Shown one piece after another: positions 16,077 to 23,845 of a stretch of 24,535 nt of DNA (its first letter is position 1; the number at the start of each line of letters is the position of its first letter). The translations under genes and the position numbers were made by a program. The notes beneath the pieces are model-generated. The model was not told where the DNA came from. It ran no database searches and worked only from the letters and a program-made list of their open reading frames with translations. This stretch comes from Gemmatimonadaceae bacterium (lineage in GTDB: Bacteria > Latescibacterota > UBA2968 > UBA8231): assembly GCA_002726335.1 (NCBI GenBank), contig PBSR01000246.1, forward strand, positions 1 to 24,535, in the 5' to 3' direction.

Positions 16077-17258
16077 ATGTTGCCACGTGAGTGCTATCTG
16101 CCCGCTGCCGGGCTCGACGCGGCCCAATGGTGTGCGACACACTATCTGGATAACCAGGGCCGGCGCGAACAGATCCTGCGCATCAGCTCCGCTTCCGACA
16201 CATATCTCGACTGGGAGCGTCGTCACTCCGGCGACAACGGCCGTACGTGGAGCGATCCGGAGCCGATCCCCGACGTCGTCCAGCGCCTGCCCGGCGGTGG
16301 CCTGGTCACCTATCCCGGGGGCAGTGACGTCGATCCGGCCAGCGGTGGCTGTTACAGCCGTCGGATGCGTCGCCTGTGGCCGGGAGCCGAGCCCTTCACC
16401 TTCGAGTGGAAGAACCACGACCACCCCTTCACCGACCACTGCTTCGTCGTCGAGCAGCACCCCGGTGACGATCCGGTGGAGTGTCACCTGCGCTACGAGG
16501 AGGGCCCCGCCTGGGATCCGGCGGATCCTTTCGCCCCGGCCTTCGCCGCGGCCAACGGCGCCTACTTCGGCAACAGTTTCGCCTTCGATGGTCATGGTGG
16601 TGTCTACCTGCCTCTCGTCTGTCAGGTAGCCAACGCCGGAGCCGGTCTGCACAAGTCCGGTCTGACGCTGATGCGGCGCGACGCCGGGGGAGACTGGCTG
16701 CCGTCGAATCGGGTGCACGTCAGGGCCGACCAATCTTCTCGTGGCCTGCTCGAACCGGATGCCGCGGTACTCGGGGATGGCCGCATTCTCGTCATCGCCC
16801 GCGGCAGCAACACCGAGACGACGGCGGGACGCAAATGGGTCACCCTGTCAACGGACAGCGGCCAGACGCTGGAGCCGGTGCGCGAGTTGACCTTCGACGA
16901 CGGCACGTCTTTCTACTCGCCATCGAGCATCCACCGGCTGCTGCGCTCGTCGCGTAACGGCAGGCTGTACTGGCTGGCCAACATCTGCGACGAACCACCC
17001 GATGGCAACGGCCCCCGGCATCCCCTGTGGCTGGCTGAGATCGATGAGGAGCGGGCCGCCGTGCGGCGGGATTCGCTGGTGCTCGTCGACCATCGCGAGC
17101 CGGGAGACGGAGAGGGTGTGCAACTGTCGAATTTCACGTTCCTGGAGGATCAGGAGACCGGGCGATTCGAGATCTACCTGACGCGGATCGGCGAGGACAC
17201 CGAGCATTTCTGGAAGGGCGCTGTCTACCGGTATCTCTTCGAGCCGCCCGCGGGATGA
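16077..17258 (+). CDS. Sialidase-superfamily (BNR) beta-propeller protein
   Basis: A 393-residue protein with two Asp-box motifs: SGDNGRTW at 51-58 and a second, weaker STDSGQTL at 258-265. It also has the segment LLEPDAAVLGDGRILVIARG near 224-243, which resembles the sialidase core with a conserved Glu and Arg. This indicates a six-bladed propeller of the sialidase/BNR superfamily. Many such proteins in environmental bacteria are not true sialidases, so the substrate is open. No signal peptide is visible, implying a cytoplasmic location unless the start is wrong. Its stop overlaps the next start by 4 bp (ATGA). It opens a plus-strand operon that continues to the right edge. Confidence 0.8.
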   Translation: MLPRECYLPAAGLDAAQWCATHYLDNQGRREQILRISSASDTYLDWERRHSGDNGRTWSDPEPIPDVVQRLPGGGLVTYPGGSDVDPASGGCYSRRMRRLWPGAEPFTFEWKNHDHPFTDHCFVVEQHPGDDPVECHLRYEEGPAWDPADPFAPAFAAANGAYFGNSFAFDGHGGVYLPLVCQVANAGAGLHKSGLTLMRRDAGGDWLPSNRVHVRADQSSRGLLEPDAAVLGDGRILVIARGSNTETTAGRKWVTLSTDSGQTLEPVRELTFDDGTSFYSPSSIHRLLRSSRNGRLYWLANICDEPPDGNGPRHPLWLAEIDEERAAVRRDSLVLVDHREPGDGEGVQLSNFTFLEDQETGRFEIYLTRIGEDTEHFWKGAVYRYLFEPPAG

Positions 17259-18337
17259 CCCGTCGCGAACGACTCGAACGCTGCTACCGGGGGCAGCCCG
17301 TGGACCGTCCGGCCGTCTACAGCCGCACCGGCATGCCGGCCGACGATCCGACGTACGACCGCCTGCGCCGTCTGTTGCGGGAGCGCACGGAGCTGAAGGC
17401 GGTCTGGCCGAGCGCCAGGCTCGACGCTCCGTACGACATCGACGTGGACCTAGAGAGCCATTCTGCCGACTGGGATCGACGGGTCAGCACGCTGCACACG
17501 CCCGCCGGTGATCTGACAGCCACCTATCTGGTGAGTCGCCACCGCCTGCCGGGCCTGCACGAGACCTTCTTCGTCGACAGCGCCGAAGCCGCCGAGACGT
17601 ACCTGTCGCTGCCCCTGCCCGATGTCGGCGACGACGTCAGCGGATTCTTCGCCGGCGACGTCGAGGTCGGCGACGCCGGAATCGCCGAAGCCGGTCTGGG
17701 CTTCAATCCGGCCGGTTTCGTCGCCGAGCTGTGCGGCTCCGAAACCTTCGCCGTCCTGTCGCTCACACACCGGGATCTGGTGCACGCTTTGTGCGAGCGC
17801 CAACAACGCCTGTTGCTGCAACGCCTGGAAGTGTTACTCGACCGCGGCGTCGGTCCCTTCTTCTCCATTCTCGGCCAGGAGTACGTCGTACCGCCTCTGC
17901 ACGGACCGGCTGACTTCGACGACTTCAACGTGCGCTACGACGCCCCCCTCATCGACCGGATCCATGAGGCCGGCGGCCGCATCCACGTACACTGCCATGG
18001 CGCGGTGGCGCGGGTGTTCGACGGCTTCCTGGCCATGGGCGCCGATGTCCTGCACCCCATCGAGCCGCCTCCCATGGGCGACATCACGGCCGCCGAGGCA
18101 AGGCGGCGAGCCGGTGATCGTATCTGCCTGGAGGGAAATCTGCAGATCCACGAGCTCTACGAGTCGACGCCGGAAGAGATCCGACAGCAGGTGGGCCGGT
18201 TGATCGACGACGCCTTCACCGGGGCCGGTCTCATCGTCTCGGCCTCGGCCTCCCCGTTCATTCGTGGCGCCGGCGAGGACTGCTATCCACAGTATGAAGC
18301 GATGGTCGACACGGTACTCGCCCGGAGCGCGGCATGA
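17255..18337 (+). CDS. URO-D-family protein, zinc site partly kept
   Basis: A 360-residue URO-D-fold protein. Around residues 241-296 it has the familiar barrel segment IHVHCHGAVARVFDGFLAMGAD, then HPIEPPPMGDI and ICLEGNLQ, typical of URO-D-family methyltransferase-like proteins. The expected C-terminal zinc cysteine position reads SASASPFIRG near 329-338, with serine or alanine instead of Cys, so classical thiol activation by zinc is doubtful. It could still be an O- or N-demethylase component or an isomerase-like enzyme. Its ATG overlaps the upstream stop by 4 bp, and its stop overlaps a seven-codon minicistron start. Confidence 0.82.
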   Translation: MTRRERLERCYRGQPVDRPAVYSRTGMPADDPTYDRLRRLLRERTELKAVWPSARLDAPYDIDVDLESHSADWDRRVSTLHTPAGDLTATYLVSRHRLPGLHETFFVDSAEAAETYLSLPLPDVGDDVSGFFAGDVEVGDAGIAEAGLGFNPAGFVAELCGSETFAVLSLTHRDLVHALCERQQRLLLQRLEVLLDRGVGPFFSILGQEYVVPPLHGPADFDDFNVRYDAPLIDRIHEAGGRIHVHCHGAVARVFDGFLAMGADVLHPIEPPPMGDITAAEARRRAGDRICLEGNLQIHELYESTPEEIRQQVGRLIDDAFTGAGLIVSASASPFIRGAGEDCYPQYEAMVDTVLARSAA

Positions 18338-18357
18338 CGCAGGAGCTGGCCACATGA
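18334..18357 (+). CDS. Seven-codon minicistron bridging two URO-D genes
   Basis: ATG at 18334 overlaps the upstream stop (ATGA). The frame reads MTQELAT and stops at 18355-18357, which in turn overlaps the ATG of the next gene (ATGA). The AGGAG for the next gene lies inside it. It could relay ribosomes across the junction or be coincidence; it is too short to encode a stable protein. Confidence 0.3.
   Translation: MTQELAT
18341..18345 (+). promoter_or_regulatory. Shine-Dalgarno AGGAG deciding the 18354 start
   Basis: AGGAG lies eight bases before the ATG at 18354. This supports 18354 over the in-frame ATG at 18264, which would overlap the upstream gene by 74 bp. Confidence 0.75.
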
Positions 18358-19520
18358 ACGAGTCGCACGTCTCACGTCTCGGGCGCCAGGTCGAGGCGGC
18401 CGGTGATGTCGATCGCTGCGTCGCAGCTGTGGGAACGGCGCGTCGGCGCTTTCTCGACTACGTGCGCGCCCCCGCCGAGCACCGACCCGTGGTCTCGCCC
18501 TTTTTACCCAAGCCCGATGTGCTGGAAAACGCCCTGCGCCATCTCAGCCTGCCGACCACGGGGGACGCGGTGGGGGACGAGATCGCCCTGAGTCGCGCTG
18601 TGGATTACGAGCCCATGTTCATGGTGGGGTGCACACAGTTCATCTTTCCCTGGGAGGTGGACGAGGCTGGCAGCGACGTCGACAGTGTCCGCTACAGGCT
18701 GCCCACCGCCGCCGGCACCTGGTCGAAGCGTCTGCCTCGCGGCCTGACCATGGGCAGTACGGAGGCCAGCTTCCCGGTGCAGACCGAGGCCGATCACGCC
18801 TACTTCCAGTCGGCCTGCCTCGGCGTCGAACAACGGGAGCCGCAGATCCGCGAGTTCTTCCGCCAGTGGCGCCGCAAGGTCGGCGACGACGGTGTCATCG
18901 TCATCGGCCACGTGAATCCCTACTGGCTCGCCCACCAGATCGGTCAGGCCACGTGGTTCCTGCACTGGCACGACTTCGAGGCCACCTACCGGGCCAGCAT
19001 GGCCGCCGTGTACGAGGCGTCTCTGTTCGTCTTCGGGGTGGCCCTGGAGGAGGGGTTCGACTTCATGAGTGCCTCCGGCCTCGGTCTCGAGATGACGTCT
19101 CCGGAGCTGTTCGCCGCCATGGATGTGCCGTGTCTGAGCGACTACGCCGCCTGGACGCACGACCGGGGTGGTCTGTTCTGGTACCACAACTGCGGGCGCA
19201 CGCAGCGCTTCTTCGACGCCGGCGACTTCGACCGTATCGAGGCCGATGTGCTGGAGACGGTGGCGCCGCCGCCGGCGGGTGACAACGAGCTGGCCGAGGC
19301 CCGGGCCCGACTGCGCCCCGGCTCCTGCACCAAGGGCAACCTCGACCTCGGTCTGCTGCGCGACGGCAGCGTCGAAGAGATCACGGAGAGGACACAAGGC
19401 ATGGTGACGGCCACCCGTGGCCAGGCGCACATCCATTCAACAGCCGACGCCGTCTTGCCGGGGACACCACCGGAGAATTTCCTCGCCTATCTGCAGACGG
19501 CCAGAGGCATGACGCGATGA
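18354..19520 (+). CDS. URO-D-family protein with H-N-C-G motif
   Basis: A 388-residue URO-D-fold protein, second of three in a row. The zinc-type motif H-x-C is present at 278-280 (FWYHNCGRTQRF), and a typical SCTKGNLDLGLLRDGS segment lies near 324-339. The final family segment reads HSTADAVLPGTPPENF near 361-376, where methyltransferases usually carry a zinc Cys just before the proline-rich part. Here that residue is missing. Sequence differs strongly from both neighbours, so these are not recent tandem copies. Its stop overlaps the next start by 4 bp. Confidence 0.82.
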   Translation: MNESHVSRLGRQVEAAGDVDRCVAAVGTARRRFLDYVRAPAEHRPVVSPFLPKPDVLENALRHLSLPTTGDAVGDEIALSRAVDYEPMFMVGCTQFIFPWEVDEAGSDVDSVRYRLPTAAGTWSKRLPRGLTMGSTEASFPVQTEADHAYFQSACLGVEQREPQIREFFRQWRRKVGDDGVIVIGHVNPYWLAHQIGQATWFLHWHDFEATYRASMAAVYEASLFVFGVALEEGFDFMSASGLGLEMTSPELFAAMDVPCLSDYAAWTHDRGGLFWYHNCGRTQRFFDAGDFDRIEADVLETVAPPPAGDNELAEARARLRPGSCTKGNLDLGLLRDGSVEEITERTQGMVTATRGQAHIHSTADAVLPGTPPENFLAYLQTARGMTR

Positions 19521-20776
19521 CGGCACCCGCCATACCTGTCAGTGATATCGATTGCCTGCGGCGCCTGGCCGAGGCCAAGCTCGCCATCGCCGATGATCCG
19601 ACGAACAACGAGCGTCGCCAGGCGTGGTATCAGCACGACGGTGCCGGCGGTGGACGGCCGCTGATACTGGCCGAGAGTGGCGGCCTGCGCGATGAGGCGC
19701 GTCCCGTTACCGATGCGGATCTGCTCTGCACTTCAGACTGGGCTCGCGGCCTGGAGCGCAGCCTGCGTGTCGAGATGTACCAGTTTGAGGTGCTGCGCGA
19801 CGATCATGTGGTCGAGCCGCGACTGACTACAGGCTGGCAGGTCACGACCAGCGACTACGGCGTCGAGGTGGTGCAGCATCACGCCGAGTTCGAAGGTTCT
19901 CTGGGAGCCCGGCGCTGGGACTCGCCGATCGCAGATCTCGAAACGGACCTGCATCGCCTGCAGCCCCGCACTTTTTCCATCGACCGCGAGGCCACACACG
20001 CGGAGGTGGAGAGGCTGAGAACCGTCTTGGGCGACTTGCTGCCCATCGAAATCCGCGGTGGTTTCTGGTGGACCCTGGGTATGACGTGGACGGCCATCGA
20101 GCTGATCGGTCTGGAGAATCTCATGCTGGCCATGTACGATCAGCCCGCCGGTCTGCACGCCCTGATGGCCTTCCTGCGCGACGACGCCCTGGCCTACGCC
20201 GACTGGCTGCAGGGCGAGGGTCTGCTGTGCCGCAACAACGAGAACGACTACATCGGTTCCGGCAGCATGGGCTACACTCACGAGCTGCCACGCTCGGGGC
20301 GGCAGGAGGTTCAGACGATTGATCAGTGGGTCCTGCTCGAGTCGCAGGAGACGGTCGGCGTCGGCCCCGAGCAGTTTGCCGAGTTCATCCATCCCTATCA
20401 GCGGGACATCGCCGAGCACTTCGGTAAGGTCTACTACGGCTGCTGCGAGCCGGTGCACAGCCGCATCGAGGTGTTGTCCCAGCTGCCGAACCTGGCCCGC
20501 GTGTCGGTGTCGCCCTGGGCGGATGAAGAGGTGATGGCAGAAAGGCTGGGCAAGGACATCGTGTTCTCGCGCAAGCCGAACCCGACGCTGATCAGCACGG
20601 AAGTCTTTGACGAGGCAGCCATCCTCGACGATCTGCGGCAGACGCTTCACGCGGCCTGCGACTGCCGACTCGAGCTGATCATGAAGGACGTGCACACCCT
20701 GTGCGAACAGCCCGAGCGGCTGCCACGCTGGGTGGAGCTGGCACGCCAGGCAGTCGACGAGGTCCACGCTACCTGA
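19517..20776 (+). CDS. URO-D-like protein of the YYGCCEP type
   Basis: A 419-residue protein of a divergent URO-D-like branch. Diagnostic stretches are VYYGCCEPVHSRIEVL near 305-320, RVSVSPWADEE near 328-338, SRKPNPTLIS near 351-360 and LIMKDVHTLCEQPERLPRW near 387-405. Cys309 and Cys310 occupy the barrel position of the H-x-C motif, so any metal site differs from the neighbours. The biochemical role of this branch is not known to me; in environmental genomes it tends to be annotated as hypothetical or URO-D-like. The ATG overlaps the upstream stop (ATGA). A 19-bp gap with a strong ribosome-binding site precedes the next gene. Confidence 0.78.
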   Translation: MTAPAIPVSDIDCLRRLAEAKLAIADDPTNNERRQAWYQHDGAGGGRPLILAESGGLRDEARPVTDADLLCTSDWARGLERSLRVEMYQFEVLRDDHVVEPRLTTGWQVTTSDYGVEVVQHHAEFEGSLGARRWDSPIADLETDLHRLQPRTFSIDREATHAEVERLRTVLGDLLPIEIRGGFWWTLGMTWTAIELIGLENLMLAMYDQPAGLHALMAFLRDDALAYADWLQGEGLLCRNNENDYIGSGSMGYTHELPRSGRQEVQTIDQWVLLESQETVGVGPEQFAEFIHPYQRDIAEHFGKVYYGCCEPVHSRIEVLSQLPNLARVSVSPWADEEVMAERLGKDIVFSRKPNPTLISTEVFDEAAILDDLRQTLHAACDCRLELIMKDVHTLCEQPERLPRWVELARQAVDEVHAT

Positions 20777-20779
20777 TTT

Positions 20780-20790
20780 GGGGAGGGGAG
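20780..20790 (+). promoter_or_regulatory. Strong ribosome-binding site for the beta-helix gene
   Basis: GGGGAGGGGAG ends five bases before the GTG at 20796. It favours GTG 20796 over the TTG at 20778, which would place the ribosome-binding site inside the coding sequence. Confidence 0.75.
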
Positions 20791-20795
20791 ATCGC

Positions 20796-22799
20796 GTGTC
20801 TGACTATCACCAGCTGTACGTGTCGCCTGCCGGCAATGGCCGGTGGTCGGGTCTCCGGGCCTCCGTGCCGAAAGAAGGTGGCGACGGTCCTTTTGCGACG
20901 ATTCCCAAGGCGATTCGCGCGGCGCGCACCTGGCGTCGTCAGCACCCCGACAGACCGGTGAGGATCAATGTGCGCGGCGGCACCTACTTCCTCGACAAAC
21001 CCCTGGAGCTGGATCATCGCGACGGAGGCATCGGACCGGAGAAGGTCAGGGGCAACTGTCGCGTCGGCGCCGACAAGCCGTTGGTGGTGGCCGCCTACAG
21101 GAACGAGACTCCCGTCATCAGCGGCGGCAAGGAGATCGGTGGATTTACCGAAGAGAAGCTCAACGGCAGGACTGTCTGGGTCACCGAACTCCCCGAGGTC
21201 GCCAGGGGTGGGCTCTACTTTCGGCAGCTCTTCGTCAACGGCGAGCGCCGACACCGTCCGCGGTTCCCCCGCGCCACGTTCTCGACCATCGACAAGCTGG
21301 CGCCCGGCCCCGAGGCTGACAGCTGGAAGACGGGCACCAATGACCGGTTCTTCTTCTGCCCGGGGGACATCGACGACTGGCACAATCTCAATGACGTGGA
21401 GCTGGTGCTGCTACAGGTGTGGATCGAGTCGAGGCTGTGGATCCAGTCCGTCGATCTGAAGCAGCGACTGGTCACCTTCGACCGCTTCAGCACCAGCGGC
21501 TTGAGTGCTGAAGCGCAGTCGGGATCCGCTTACTTCGTGGAGAATATCTACGAGGCCCTCGGGGAGCCGGGAGACTGGTATCTCGATCGGGGCACGGGCC
21601 GTCTCACCTACGTGCCGAAGAAGGGCGAGACATTGAGCAACACCCGGTTCATCGTGCCCCTGCTGCCGAGATTGCTGACGGTTACCGGAGATCCAGCGAA
21701 AGAGCGCTATCCGGAGTACATCCAGTTCAACGGAATCCGGTTCCACCATACGGAGTGGACCTACGAGGCACCCCTGTCAGGCTGTGAGCAGGCAGCCCGA
21801 ATGGTGCCGGCGGCGGTGCAGGTGATCGACGCCATCCGCGTCGGCTTTCATCGCTGTGAGTTCGCCCATCTCGGGACCTGGGGCCTGGAGGCCCTCGGCA
21901 GCAGTCGGGACACCATCGTCACCGACTGCACCTTTACCGATCTCGGGGCCGGCGCCGTCAAAGCCTGGCACGGCACGCAGCGCACTACGGTAGGCGACTG
22001 CGAGATCTCCGCCTGTGGGCGCGTGTTCTACAGCGCCGTCGGCGTGCTGATCGGCAACTCCGGGGCCAACAAGATCATCCACAATCACATCCACGATATC
22101 CGCTACACCGGAATCTCCGTCGGCTGGCACTGGGGCTACGAGATGTGCCACAACCAGGGGAACATCGTCGAGTACAATCACATCCACGACATCGGCGCCG
22201 GGTACTTGAGCGACATGGGCGGGATCTACACTCTCGGTCCGCAGCAGGGTACACGCCTGCGCTACAACCATATCCACCACGTGCAGTCACGCACCTACGG
22301 CGGCTGGGGGATCTACCCGGACGAGGGCAGCAGCGACCTGCTGGTGGAGAGCAACCTCGTCCACGACTGCAACCGGGCCCTGTTCAATCAGCACTACGGC
22401 GGCAACAACGTGGTGCGCAACAACATCTTCGCCTTTGGCGGCGATGGCCAGGTCAGTCTCAGCTGCATCGAACAGCACCGTTCGTTCACTTTTGAGCACA
22501 ACATCGTCCTGTTCGACAGCGGCGTCCTGTTCGGTCCCGTTCACGTGGGGCAGATCCGACCGGACAGCCTGGCGTGGGACCACAACCTCTACTTCGATCT
22601 GCGTGGCAAGCGCCTGCGCCTGGCGGACAGGTCGTGGACACAGTGGCGGCAGCTGGGCTTCGATGGTCACTCGGTGGTCGCCGACCCCGGCTTCGTGAAT
22701 CCCGGCAGGCGACGCTTCGATCTGAAGAAGAACTCGCCGGCGCACAAGATCGGTTTCCAGCCCTTTGACCTGACATGTATGGGACCACGGAGAGTCTGA
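20796..22799 (+). CDS. Right-handed parallel beta-helix protein, GH141-like
   Basis: A 667-residue protein. The start LYVSPAGNGRWSG, then GPFATIPKAIRAAR and INVRGGTYFLDKPLEL, is the hallmark of pectate-lyase-like beta-helix glycan enzymes and closest to GH141. The centre (about 390-560) has repeated helix turns of the NxIHDI type: IIHNHIHDI, VEYNHIHDI and LRYNHIHHV. Conserved acidic sites fit Asp473 (SDMGGIYTLG) and Asp509 (GIYPDEGSS), candidate catalytic residues by pattern only. GH141 members act on fucose- or xylose-containing glycans; the substrate here is unknown. No signal peptide is present from the GTG start, unusual for this fold. Its stop overlaps the next ATG by one base. Confidence 0.85.
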   Translation: MSDYHQLYVSPAGNGRWSGLRASVPKEGGDGPFATIPKAIRAARTWRRQHPDRPVRINVRGGTYFLDKPLELDHRDGGIGPEKVRGNCRVGADKPLVVAAYRNETPVISGGKEIGGFTEEKLNGRTVWVTELPEVARGGLYFRQLFVNGERRHRPRFPRATFSTIDKLAPGPEADSWKTGTNDRFFFCPGDIDDWHNLNDVELVLLQVWIESRLWIQSVDLKQRLVTFDRFSTSGLSAEAQSGSAYFVENIYEALGEPGDWYLDRGTGRLTYVPKKGETLSNTRFIVPLLPRLLTVTGDPAKERYPEYIQFNGIRFHHTEWTYEAPLSGCEQAARMVPAAVQVIDAIRVGFHRCEFAHLGTWGLEALGSSRDTIVTDCTFTDLGAGAVKAWHGTQRTTVGDCEISACGRVFYSAVGVLIGNSGANKIIHNHIHDIRYTGISVGWHWGYEMCHNQGNIVEYNHIHDIGAGYLSDMGGIYTLGPQQGTRLRYNHIHHVQSRTYGGWGIYPDEGSSDLLVESNLVHDCNRALFNQHYGGNNVVRNNIFAFGGDGQVSLSCIEQHRSFTFEHNIVLFDSGVLFGPVHVGQIRPDSLAWDHNLYFDLRGKRLRLADRSWTQWRQLGFDGHSVVADPGFVNPGRRRFDLKKNSPAHKIGFQPFDLTCMGPRRV

Positions 22800-23845
22800 T
22801 GGCAGCAGAAAAACGTATCGGTTTCGTCGGCGTCGGCAACATGGGCCAGTGCGCCCACCTGCTCAACTACACAGATCTGGAGGGCTGTGAGGTCGTTGCG
22901 ATTGCCGAGATCCGGCCTGAGCTGGCGGCACGTGTGGCCAGTCGATACGAAGTGCCGAAGGTCTATGCCGACCACCGCGACATGCTGGCGGCCGAATCGC
23001 TGGACGGCATCGTGGCGGCGCAGCCCTTCACCCGCCATGGTGTGCTGCTGCCGGAACTGTACGAAGCCGGCGTGCCCGTGCTGACGGAGAAACCGCTGGC
23101 ACGATCGGTACAGGTCGGCCGGCGGCTGCTGGAAGCCGGGGGCCAGCACGTGCTCGGGTACCACAAGCGCTCGGATCCGGCCGTGCTGCACGCGGTGGAG
23201 CGCATCGGCCAGCTGCGGGGCTCTGGTGAGTTGGGAGCGCTGCGTTACGTGCGCGTTCTCATGCCGGCGGGAGACTGGATCGCCAACGGGTTTACCCATC
23301 TGGTGCAGTCCACCGAATCGGTGCCGTCCCTTGAGTCCGATCCGCCACCGGAAGACATGGACGAAGCAATGGCCGGCGCGTATCAGGCGGTGGTGAATTA
23401 CTACATCCACCAGATCAACCTCATGCGACACCTGATGGGTGAGTCGTATCACGTCACCTTCGCCGACCGCCAGGGGGTGCTGCTGGCCACCGAGAGTGAG
23501 TCGGGCGTCGTCGGCGCTCTCGAGATGAGCCCGTACCGGACGAGCATCGACTGGCAGGAGCAGGTGCTGGTCGCCTTTGAGCGGGGTTACCTCGAGATCG
23601 AGCTGCCGGCGCCGCTGGCATCGAACCGACCCGGGCGCGTGCGGGAGTACGCCGATGCTGGCGACGGCCGGACCCCCGTGGCCAGTGAGCCGCAGCTGCC
23701 CTGGGTGGGGGCCATGCGGCAACAGGCCACACATTTCGTGCAGTTGCTGAACGGGCAGACGACCTGTCTGTGCGCCGCCCCGGAAGCACTGGAAGATCTG
23801 GAAGTGGCGCGGGACGCTCTTCTCATGAAAGGTCAACCATCGTGA
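22799..23845 (+). CDS. Second Gfo/Idh/MocA-family oxidoreductase
   Basis: A 348-residue NAD(P)-dependent dehydrogenase-like protein. The Rossmann loop GVGNMG is at 11-16, Glu-Lys-Pro at 97-99 (LTEKPLAR), a family-like GYHKRSDP segment at 120-127 and YYIHQINLMRHL with His204 near 201-212, where the substrate-site histidine is expected. It differs clearly from the oxidoreductase at 9903, so it is a diverged paralogue. It probably oxidises a sugar or glycoside released by the upstream enzymes. ATG 22799 follows GGAGAG and overlaps the preceding stop (TGATG). An in-frame ATG at 22775 is less likely. It ends in a 4-bp GTGA overlap with the isomerase gene. Confidence 0.92.
   Translation: MAAEKRIGFVGVGNMGQCAHLLNYTDLEGCEVVAIAEIRPELAARVASRYEVPKVYADHRDMLAAESLDGIVAAQPFTRHGVLLPELYEAGVPVLTEKPLARSVQVGRRLLEAGGQHVLGYHKRSDPAVLHAVERIGQLRGSGELGALRYVRVLMPAGDWIANGFTHLVQSTESVPSLESDPPPEDMDEAMAGAYQAVVNYYIHQINLMRHLMGESYHVTFADRQGVLLATESESGVVGALEMSPYRTSIDWQEQVLVAFERGYLEIELPAPLASNRPGRVREYADAGDGRTPVASEPQLPWVGAMRQQATHFVQLLNGQTTCLCAAPEALEDLEVARDALLMKGQPS

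Noticed and set aside
18504..19436. 310-residue minus-strand open frame
   Set aside because: Antisense to the H-N-C-G URO-D gene, which carries the family motifs.
19733..20767. 344-residue minus-strand open frame
   Set aside because: Antisense shadow of the YYGCCEP-type gene in GC-rich DNA.
13226..20776. Genuine uroporphyrinogen decarboxylase (hemE) for heme synthesis
   Set aside because: The five proteins diverge strongly from one another, one has a full methyltransferase zinc site, and no other heme gene is nearby.
22667..23836. 389-residue minus-strand open frame
   Set aside because: Antisense to the second oxidoreductase, whose Rossmann and Glu-Lys-Pro motifs are intact on the plus strand.
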